64,000 bases of DNA from assembly GCF_030269925.1 (NCBI RefSeq), contig NC_085112.1:7007501-7071500 (forward strand). The letters are read 5' to 3'. A model generated the notes under the pieces. It was given only the letters and a program-made list of their open reading frames with translations. It searched no databases and was not told the DNA's origin. The position numbers were made by a program, and so were the translations under genes. Within the stretch, counting starts at the first letter, position 1, and each line of letters starts with the position of its first letter. Positions 42,121-54,100 of the stretch are shown here, piece after piece. This DNA is from Bombyx mori (lineage: Eukaryota > Arthropoda > Insecta > Lepidoptera > Bombycidae).

Positions 42121-45100
42121 ATGGATCAACATTTAAAAAAAAACTGCATTCGAACCAATGTAACCGTTGGCAATGCCTGGATAATCTGCAAATCCAAATC
42201 CCATCCAGGATTTAACTATTATTTTAATACTTTATCTGGTGAAGCTGTTTGGAACCTCAGCAGTGCAGAGGTAATAAACAAAGCTTAAATTTAAATATAT
42301 TAAAAACATATAAAAGTAGTAAGCGGAACAATCAATTAAGATTGCCTTTTTCTCATTGTATTGACACTGGTCAGGATATTAAAGTGAAGTTATACAATTA
42401 TCCTTCCTTATGACTCCAAAATCCTAAACTTTTTAAGTCTTCAGGCAATACAGCTACTGCATAAACTACTCCAAAAAACTATGGCTTACTTACTGCCTTG
42501 CCAGGAAATAAGAGATCAAACATTCAGATGAAGGTTAAATTCTTATATTGACATCGAAAATCCCTTCCGTTTCATGTAAAACTTATCAAATTAAGTGGAG
42601 TTGTTATTTATTTGCTTCGAATATGCTTAATTTTTCTCTTAAGAACGCCTTTGATTCGATTGAGACCTGGGCTGTGTTGCTGTCTTTAACGGTACCAAAT
42701 TGATTACCGATACGTTGAAGTGTTGGAGTGTTTGTATGGAAATGCCACTATGTCAGTCCGATTACAGGACCGAACTTCTCACTATGTCAGTCCGATTACA
42801 GGACCGAACTTCTCACTATGTCAGTCCAATTACAAAACCGAACTAAGTTCTTCTGCAGCATGGAGTGAGGCAGGGAGATGTTATTTCTTCGAAATTGTTT
42901 AATGCTCAATTAGAGGATGCTTTCAAAGTTCGGTACTGGAAAGGGCTAACATCATCAATGGCGAGTACATAACTCACCTTCGGTTTGTCGACGATATTGT
43001 GGTTATCGCTGATACCTTGAAATACATCAGTATAATGCTCAATGATCTCAGTAGAGCCTCTATCCGAGTGGGCTTGAATAAGAACATGAGAAAAATGAAA
43101 ATTATGTCAAATGCCCAAGTAGCACCTAATAAAGATCGGAAACTACGCTCGAACTGGTTGGCGAGTACATTTACCTAAGGCATCCAACTTGGATGGATAG
43201 CGTTCGGAAAGCTACGTAGAATCTTCTTATCACAAATGACACTGTTCTCAAGACGAAAGCCTTTGACCAGTGATAACATATGGCACTAAAAAGTCACGCT
43301 CCAAGGGTTAAGGTCACTCAAAGAGCAACGGAGAGGGATATGCTCGGAAATAAAATCAGAAATTAGGAGATTCGTAGGAAAACCATGGTAACCGACATAG
43401 CCCAAAGGATTGCGACGTTGAAGTGGCAGTGGGTAAAGTACATTACTCGTAGAATAGCCGCTGTTAGCTTCCACAAGGTGGCCCGACGACCTACTGAGGT
43501 TCGCAGGAATCCGTTGGATATAGAATCGGTCATTTTGGCGAGGTTTGGGTAGGCCTATGTACAGTGGACGTCTGTGGTCTGAAAGGTAGATGCTTAATTT
43601 GAAGAAAATAAACCGCAAACATAAAATGTTACAAATTCCATCTTTTTCCTAGAAAGTCAATAACTTTATTAACGAGTCGTCTAATTTGTTTTTATTTTAT
43701 TTGAAATGTAAAAACAGATTCTAACACAACTGTACAAATAAGATATTGCCTTGTTCAAATATCAATATTGTTGTAACCAAATCGAGATAGCAAATTTGTA
43801 GCTTTTAAAGAATCTCCTATGCTTGTTGTTTGATGTACAAATCTAACTAACCATATTAAGTCTTAAACTATCAGTTTGCCACTAATACTGAAGTTATGCT
43901 GGTACATCGTCGGTTTTTGATCTATTTCATAATCTATCTCAAAGCGATAGATAAATCCGAGATGTATCTCAATTAATTTAAAATTATAACTGCATCCACG
44001 ACTATCGCGCACTCCGACTTAAGATTTTTCGTTTGCTTCAAGCTGATCGACTTCCCGCTATGTCCATTCGTTAGTTCTCGTTATGATTTTGGGGTTGATT
44101 GCTTTCCGCTTCCGTAGTTTAACCTGCGATTCCCTACAAGTGACCCTTGGGTGGTGCTAAGCGGAAGCCGAAAACATAACTGGTGGACTAGTGGTGTTCG
44201 CTGCCACCCGCCGGTCAGTAAGGGACCTGAACCCGGGTGTCACTACTAAACTCCGCCCCGGGAAGCTGTCCCGCCAACCTGGTGTAAAATCATGTCGTGC
44301 GGTCGTCGTGCCAGAGCTGGAGACCGGAGTCGATACTGGCGATCATATGCAGAGTATACGGGGGCCCTACTATGCCCAGCGTGAGTCTCTCACGCAACCC
44401 GTGGTCGAGCACGCACTGTGTGTCGCGCTTTAGGCTGCCTGCCCACCGGAGCGGGGCGAGGCAGCGGAGCGGAGCATCGGAGTAAGGCGGAGCAGAGTTG
44501 CGTACTGTGTCTGTCCACCGGAGCGGAGCGAGCCTGCGGAAGTGAGCGAGAAAGTAATGCGGAGCAGAGTTTAGTACCTACGCGACGAATCAGTTAACAC
44601 TGCGGCCGCGCCTTACGCCCGCGCCCGCACTCGCTTCCCCGTGAATTAAGAAACAAACCAACAAATACACTTTCGCATAATATATAAAAATGAATTCGTT
44701 AAAGTTATTTACATACGTCGGTAGTGTACATATGCCCATCACATTTTATAGGAATATACAAATTCATTATTACAGTTTATACAATACGAGTATAACGTTT
44801 CTAAAGCATTATGTATGATTTTAACAATATTTTCGCCACAATTGATTAGACAACAAGATTATGTTAAGAATAACGAATTCTATTTTGTAAAGAAAATAAT
44901 TTTATATTTTTGCACAGAGGTAAAAAACATAAACAAGCGACCTAGGATGAAGATGTCGGATAAAAATATTTGGGGTAGTAATCTTACATAGATTAGGACT
45001 TAAAATTATGTGTAATATATATTTAAATATCAAACAGGTCGAAAAAGCTAAGAAGAAGACAAAATTTCTAGAAAGTCAACCAGGAAATAGTCTGCAGAGA

Positions 45101-48100
45101 TGTCCTGAACCAAAAGAACCTCCAGTCACCCCACCCTTTCAGAATTCAAGTTATGCATCTCATTCTAACTATTCAGTTCAGAATGGTGTGATGTTAGGAC
45201 CACAATGTTCTACACAGCCAATGGGTGGATCACAGTTTTACAATTCCTTGAGTTTGATAAACGCCGTACCTCTTAATGTAACAACAGTACCTGCATACAA
45301 TTCAAACGTTTGGTCCCTTCCACCTCAAACACAATTCATAATAAGTCCATTAATTAATCAAGTACAAACAATGATGCCTCATGCTCAATTACAATTAAAT
45401 AAGGATAGTCAACATTTGTCGAACCAAAACGCATCTGGACCAAAAATATTCCAAAATAAGCCTTTTGATAGAGGACAAAACTTGAAAGAAAATGTTTTTC
45501 AAAGAAACAAATATGCTGGAGGTCAATTTTCAAATGTAGATTCCGATCTGAGACAAAAACTTAGAACTGTACGTAATAAATATCAAAGGTCTAAATATGT
45601 TAACGAAAATCAGCTCAAAGATGGAAAGTTTTTCAATCAAAACACAAAGGTATGTGAATTTGAATCTTACTTTACTGATACATCTGAATTGTAATGGAGG
45701 CTAATAATTCAATCATGTTAAACTTAAAATAATTTTGATAAAATTAATTGGTTTTATTTTCGAGATTTCACCATGCAATTATAAGTATTAGTGAGAAGAT
45801 CCCACCTAGAATTTATTCGTGTAAATGTTTTCTACATAAATTCTATAAATTTTTTACAGCCTTATATTCACAAAACAATGGATACCACTAAAATTGATCT
45901 TACACCTTTGAAAAATTTAGCTCCATTAAAGACACATACTGATAGTTGGTATATAGTGGCCGATACAAATACGATTTTAAACAACTTTGGATTTCTCACT
46001 AATTTAACAGATTCAGGTATGTTTCAAATAATATTAATACCAAGTATATGTTTTTGTGCTTATAATCGGAAATAGACCGACCTTGTGCTTCTAAGGTCGA
46101 CAATGGTTGAACAGTAATGTATTATATTTTAGATAAAACATGTCACTTGACGGTGCCGAAATCTGTCATGAACAACCTACAATCCATTGCTGAAAAAAAT
46201 AAAAGTATGAATGCACGCCGCATAGTAAGGTTTCTTACACAGCAAATAGATGCCGGTTTAGTAAAATTAGGTAAACCATCATTCTACATTAGTTTTTTTT
46301 AATAGTGATTAAAATACTGGTTGTAATTATTATTTCACTTCCAGAAGAAAAAGGCGAAGATGATAATAGCCCATCGAATATATTTGACCTGTGCTTAAAA
46401 TTATCACAGAAACAATATCATGTAGTAAGTTTCTTTATTATTAGCAAGAGGATATGCCATTCTTAACTCCTATTCGAACAATTATCTATTTTATGGAAAA
46501 GGTTTTAAATTGTTCTCTTTTGTAATATACGCCTATTACATATACATATTATGTACCTAGTCCAGCCAAGTCCTCTTACAAATGAAAATGCATTTTAAAA
46601 AAAATGAAGTAATGTAATATTATTAAAATTTATACCTAAATATTTATTAAAGTCTCAGCAAAAAAAAAAAAAAATCTAATCGAAATGACCACCATACACA
46701 GCCAAACTTTTATACTGGTCTTTAATCTGTTTGGCCTCGAATCTATGGGTTTACGCACTGTTTCCAAGGGAAATTTCGCCACTGTTTGGTCCAAAGATTT
46801 TTTAAGAGACTCAATGTGGTCGTGTCGTTGAGAGCAGGCCATGTCTTCTAAAACTGACCATAATTTGAAGTCTAAAGGGTTGATTGAGGTCTGGACTAGA
46901 TGAGGGCCAGTCTTCAGCTCTTACAAAGTCCGGAACGTTGGTTTCAAAGTAGGATTGGGTAGTTCGTGCCTTGTGACCAGATGCAGTACTGCTGGAAAGT
47001 CCACGGTATATTTTTAAAAAGTGTGTTGCTGAGAGGTTTCACAACATGATCCAAGACTATAATAATATATTGATACACTTTGGCTGAAGTTTTCACGCCT
47101 TTTTCACAAAAATGTAGTTTTGTGACTCCTTGATAAGACACGCGCCACCAAACTATCACTGGCGCAAGATGATGACCACGGTGTACCTTTCTGAAGAGCA
47201 GCTTCTTTAGAACTGTGAGCGTACACTTTATCATTTTGCTTATTGTAGTGTTCTTCAATCGTGAAAATTTTTTCATCGGTAAAGAGGATATTTCTGTGCC
47301 TTTCACCTGCGTATCGCGACAGAAGGCGTTTTTATCGATCAACTCTTTTTAATTGTAAAGATTGATTTAGAGCATGTCCTGTATATCGACGATAAGTACC
47401 GAGCTTCAGGTCTTGTTTTATAATACGCGACAAAGTCCTTAATTTCTCGCGATAAGATTTTTTGCTTCCTAATGGGGTTTCGACCAATTCTGGCTATAAT
47501 AGTATTAACAGCCTTTGTAGTTCTAACAGCACGCGGCCGCCCTGATCTTTTCGGGTCTTCGATAGACGAATTGTTGTTGTATCTGTTGATATTACGATAT
47601 ACGAACATACATACGGCTGATACCAAGCTTTGGAAGTGTCTGAAATATGACCGACGGCTCCATACCCACTTTGTGCAAGGCGATCAGTGCAATTTTATTT
47701 AACACCCCATTCCATATTGTAATTTGATAATGAACACGAAAAAATATGAAAATAATGAAATGGCGCAAAATCGAAAGAAGTTTTTAAAATAATATACGTG
47801 TTCCAAATTCAAAATAATGGAAAACGCAAAAAAGAAAAGTTTTTATGTAACAGTATTTGTGGCCAAACTAGTTATGTTTTATATGTAGCTAACTAAAACT
47901 CTGTATTTGGAATGGAAGCGGATTGTTCCCAAAACCAAAATAATAAGAAATTAGAATAATAACACCACGAAAAAAAAACGGTGCGCGTGCAACTTGGTGC
48001 ACGTAAATGAAGTGAAACTTCTTTTTCAATGTGTAGTATTGTGGTTTTCTTCATTTTTTATCCTTAAATCAGATTGCTCTTGTAATAGGAAATGCTGTGT

Positions 48101-51100
48101 ATAAGAGATGCGATATCTTCAACATTCATAATACATATATTTTAAATTATAGATAGATAAATAAATGTAACGGGTATTCACATTCACTCTCGCTCTGTCT
48201 CTTTCTAGTATGGTAGCGTTAAACGTTTAACGCAACCTTGTTGGAAGTTGCATTAGAAGTTCCACTTCCATATTCTCTTACTTGTCGTTTTAATAAGTTC
48301 ATATTTCATTGATCGCGCCATATATGTGACTTAACAGACGCCTGGCACTCCCCGAGCACGTCAATCCCTTGCCTCAATTGATTATTAATTGTCTTAGGTT
48401 GCACACAGCGCATAACACGAAAATCGCATTTTCTTCGGTTTTCGTGATTCGTAAACATCATTAAAACGATCCGACATTTTGGATACTAAACAGTTTTCGT
48501 GGTCACTGTCACGCAGTAGTACCTGAACCATAAAATAGGTTTAATTATTACAAGGAAATCGGTCATAAAATATAATTATTCGTACACAATTTGGATACAT
48601 CACCACCTTCTTCTTTGTTTTCGTAACGGACCCAATTAGCCTTTATATAAGAAAAGGTATTAATTAGCAACAAAATAAGCATAGCTGTATCTTACAGACA
48701 ACACTGCTATCACGTGAACTAAAAAAGAGACTAGATAAATATTCTTTAAAATAATTTCTAGGTTCTTCTTTCGGATGATGTGACATTGTTAAAATATAAA
48801 GGCATGAACAATATAATTATAATGACAATCATAGAATTGAAAGAACTTCTTGAAAAAAATACCAACCACGCAACTGTACCAGAAGAAACACCTTTTATTG
48901 TTGAAAAATTAATCAAAATAACAGTTCCTAATGACATGCAAAGCTCTCAGTGTCACACAGTACCGACGAGAGACAGTAAAATTGGGCATGAAACGGATTT
49001 TACTAGAGAATTGCAAACAACAAAAGAAATATCTTATAGTGAAATAGTTACAGAAAGCAATAATAGTAGTGAGTGTGGTGAGGAAGTTAGCGACTGTTCG
49101 CAATGTAAAACTGCGTGTAGTTCGCCTAGAGGCGACGTAATACCTCTGAAAAAAAGTTCAGATCTCAAAGATGAGACTGAAATTGAAGTGGAAGATAGAT
49201 CTCATGCTAGTTCAAAAGATAGACTACCTAAAAATCAGTCGCCCATGACGGACCATAAAGTGAAAGAGAAAACCGCCGAAGATTACACTCCTAGAAAAAG
49301 AGTTATAAAGTTGAGACATAATGTTAGTCAGAGTGAATCAACTATTAAAAGAAAACGATGGAGTACTAGGAGACGTTGTGATAATAATTATCTTTCTGCA
49401 GAAGAGCGTTTTTCACAATCACCCAACGTTAATATTGCAAATGTAAATAATGCATTCACAGAGAAACGAAATGATGAAGCTGCTGGTGAAGAAATTTTTG
49501 CCGATCAAACAAAAAGCTCAAGCGATACTGTTGATTGTAGTAGCATGAACAGTGTAATTATTTCAAATCGTGTTCCTGATAATAATATTATAATCGACGA
49601 ATCTTCTATGTCTGGTGCTATATCAAACACAGAAAGCAATGTTGATACTGATAGCGTCATTAGCTATAAAATGAAATTTTGTCGTGAGATAAAGAAACCT
49701 ATTCAGCGTAACATTATGGTTGATATACCCAGCACGGTCATAGAAGAACACCTTTCAATGAGATGCGAAGAATGGCTATTCAGATTTATCCAAATAATGG
49801 AGGAAGTGCTATCACAAATTTTACAGCAGGATCCGCATTTTGTGAATAGTGAATTTCCACCACCGTGGACATTACACGAAGCAACGCAGTGCATAATAAA
49901 GAAGTTTAGTCACTGCTGTTATGTTGTAGACGCTGCGAATAAACTGTCTATAGTGCTTTTTGAGTTAAGTGACGCAAAAGGTAAAATTCCATTTTGTAGT
50001 AATTCAAATATAGAACGTCATCGTAAATAACTGATAACAGATAAGACCACCATTAAGAGTTTCGTTACGGAGCTAATTCAAGTTCTTACCTTTGCGTAAA
50101 TGTTTTAGTATTACCGTCAGTATGAGTTTCTAAATCCCAACTTAACTTTCTCTATTCTTGTTTCTAATCTTCATTTTGAGTAGGTATGCTTTATTAGGTT
50201 GTGTTAGATGGTAGCTGCCTAAAACACCCCAATACGCACTACGAGTATATCGTCTATTTTGCTGTAAATTAATCAGAGTGTTTCGTTTGCTATGGGATAT
50301 GGATCGGTTAACCCAATGCAATTGAATGTAGCTCTGGGGCAGTAACTAGCACCGGCGACCTATTAGCATCAGATCGAGTCTAAGCTCCTGCATTTGCGTC
50401 TACCTATAATATAAATAAAATAAAACTTCGATCTAATGTTCGAAGGTAGCCATTCACTTTGTCATGCTAAGGGGCTGCGCTAATGTCTGTCTTGAATATT
50501 AATATTATATTGGGTTCGTCGGGCCAGATATAAGCGAACAGAATTATTTATGGGCTTGAATGTCTTTTAGTGCTCTCTAAGGCAAGCGAATCTTCGGCCT
50601 AGCCCCCCCGCTTAGCTACCCCCGCTTTCTTGGTTATTTCCGACGCCAATGTGAACTCGTATTACAATGCCATAAATTCTCTTCAAATTTAGGTTGAATG
50701 GACGACATTTTATGATATCTAATATATAAAATTCTCGTGTCACAATGTTCGTTCCCATACTCCTCCGAAACCGCTTGACCGATTCTCATGAAAATTTTTA
50801 TGCATATTCAGTAAGCCTGAGAATCGGCTACTATCTATTTTTCATACCCCTAAGTGATTAGGGTTGTCCACCCCTAACATTTTTTTTTTTATTTGGACAT
50901 TTTTTTTTGTTATCAATAATGATGATGATAATGATTATAAAACAACCTCATTTGGTATTATGTGGTTGAATGAGGTTTTGTTATTTTTATTATATATTCC
51001 CTCATCGTTCACAGCACTACATACCTCTTTCACTCATTTACCACATCCTTATACACTTACAATAAGTTAGTTTTTTTTTCTATACTAGAAATTCCCTAGA

Positions 51101-54100
51101 AATCTTATATATGGCAAAACAATGTTTGCCGGGTCAGCTAGTAATATTATAGAGTAAGAATAAATAAAAATAAAAAAAACTTTTCAGGTAAAATGATTTC
51201 TAAAATAAATCCGTCGCAATATATGGAAATGTACAGCTATGGTGCTTACTTGATCAAGGCTTTGCAGGTAATTGTTGATTTCATTAAAGGACTAAATCCT
51301 ATCCTTTGTCAACTGTTATCTACTTCTTTTAACCCTCATTTGAAGATGGACATAATATATAACGTTAGGGAAGTAAATGAAGGATATATTTCTTGAAAAC
51401 GAACGCCTTGATTTTATGTAGTGGGAATGAACTTTTCAGCAGTGATGAGTGCCGGTTTGATATTAAGTATGGTTCCAATTCGGCTCCGACTACTTATAGA
51501 GGAAGTCCAATCGAAAAAATTTATGTTTGGGACCACGAGTTCAGATATGAGAGCAGATCACGGCGCAGCGACTTGCTTGTGCCTTGCATTGCTGATGCCC
51601 ATGAGCGACGGGTACCACGCACCATCATTTGGTATAAATTAATGATAAAAAATGTTGCAGGACGTTAATGAAAATTGTCAAGATCTTAAAACTGCGTCAA
51701 AGCATTTAAAGGAGTTATTAGACGATATATATAATCCGCACATAGATAAGCTTAATAATGACAGTTTTGTTGAAGATATTTCCCGAGTTTCTCCCGAAAA
51801 ATTAATTCCATCTAGTAAGTCTTTTTTATATAATATCAATTGATTGGTATTAGTTAATGCTAGCCTATTATTAAAAAATTCTAATAGTAGTAAAGCTAGT
51901 GTGAATTGCAAAGTTTATACCGATTACTGGGGAATTGCAAATGGGTTTGGGAAAATAGTAGCAGTAGCTAAAAGGGCACAATGTTGCGCATCCGCAATCC
52001 CTGATGAATGTTGATTTAATAAAATTCTGTATAGGGTCCTCCGACTTTGCCTTTTTAAATTGCGAAACTAAAATGTTTTCATATAAGTAACGGTCAAAGT
52101 CACGCTAATTGATAATGTTTGCGGTTTTGCTTTGCATGTTATATGCTTTTACTCCTCTATCGTGGAAGCGATCCGTGAAAATCTGTTAGGAACAAGAACA
52201 CCGATGGATCTAACTCTACAACGAATACGAACTAAATGCTTTGATATTGTTTATTTCTTCGTTCAAGGCCCCGATAGAAGAAGTACCGTAAAAAACCAAA
52301 GTGAAAATGTTCAAAATGTAGAGAACACTCCGAAAAGTTCTGATGACCAGATTAAAATTCAATCAAATGAGGTAAACTTAACTAATCTATTTATTTTAAA
52401 CTAATTACCTTAAACGAGTGTCTAATACAACTAATTAAATTATTTTAATTTTCATCAATCAAGTTCGAGTAATACTGTCCTGAATATTTTACAGGGAAAA
52501 ACTACATCAGTCTCAATAAAAGAAGATCTCTTCCTTGGTCTCGAACTCGAAAAGAGTAGTACTGATAATAAAAAAAGTGAAACAAAACAAGTATTAGAAA
52601 ATGAAAAAGAATCTGACCAAAATGATGATATTGCAGCAGTCAACTCCAGCAAACCAAAAATAATAAGATTATTCACAAAATGTCCTGAATTTGAGAATCG
52701 TTCAGAATTGGATTACGATTTGGATGCAGATGAAGACGAAGAAGAATATGAAGACGAAGATGAATATGAAGAATATGATAATGAATATGATGAAATTTCA
52801 GACTTCTGTGATGAAACAGAAACTTTGGTTCGTCCTGTCGTGTCGGATGAGGTTAAAATCAAGGGGTTCATTTCAATGTTCTTAAAGGAAATCAATGAAA
52901 CTTACCAAGAGGTTATGACATTATGGTGAGGTGTCTTTTTGTAAATTATCTATTGAATCTTTGACGTTTAAAACGTGTAATTAACATAAAATATCTCTTT
53001 CAGTGATACAAGCTATAAAGACCTCTTAGATAACAACATTCCAAATCATATTAAAACCGCAATTGGTGTAAAAGCAGAACAAGCTGTTAACCATATAAAA
53101 ACCCTTTGTAAATCGTTGGACAGGTATGTTTGTGTATCTAAAATAATTACAATTACATATTGAATTTAAGATTTATTTTTTCCTACCTAATCGCTGGTAG
53201 CCGATTCGAGTTGCTCACAAATTGCTAGGTGAGCTCACGGACTAAAGCTCAGAGGCTTTGCTAACATTGGCCCTAGCAAGAACAGGTTCATCACTAAAGG
53301 AACTTCGCCAAATCTGCCACCGGATCCGAATCGCGACCCACTGTGAAGATCCGGCGAGAAACTAAGTGTGGTGTGTCTATGGATTATCGACAAGGGACAA
53401 TTTACTTCGCTTGCAGCTCATGGGGTAGAGTCAACCGAGTAAGAACGCGATTCGGTCGCGTGCGGACATGATGTGGGGACCGAATATTATTCCTCTGTCA
53501 AGGGTGACGCCTAGGTACTTGGCCTTCGAAGCCCACGGTATGGGCTGGCCAAAGATTTTGATGGCGGGAATGTAGTTACCGATGCATAATTCTTGAGGAG
53601 ATACTAGCAGTGGCTTCGGGAGGGCGACCCCTTTTGAAGAGCACGGCTGTGCTTTTCACGGATTTGATGTCGATGTGCCACTTCGGGAACCGCTCACGTA
53701 ACTTGGTGGCCGCAATCTGAACTTTATTGTGCATGAACGACATCTTCCTACTTGAGCGGCGAAAAGGGCTAAATGGACCGGTGTATATAGTTTATGTATA
53801 TAAACTTAAAAGTAGCGAGGAGAAAGCGGAGCCTTGTGGTACTTCGGCCAGAATTTGACGCCGGAGTGAGCGGGTACCCTTTACTTGACACCGAAACTAA
53901 CAGTTGAACAAGTCTCTGACACTCCTATGTAGTATAGTTTCTTAATTAAACCGCTGTGTCAGACTTTGTCCTAACCTAACTGACCCAAACTCGATGTCGT
54001 AATTCACAATATAAAACTCCGAGATCAATTAGATCAAACATGTTCAGATCAACAAGTGTAGTCTGATATACTGATCAGAACGTTTTATGTACGCAAGGCT

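Noticed and set aside
45008..45037. Upstream Met of the SWT1 exon 2 frame (MCNIYLNIKQ)
   Set aside because: It precedes a good acceptor (AAACAG at 45032-45037). The exon joins in phase 0 to the WW-like exon 42121-42270.
52713..52895. Serine/tyrosine-repeat frame antisense to SWT1 exon 10
   Set aside because: It is the complement of the acidic DEDEEEYEDEDE run of the SWT1 exon.
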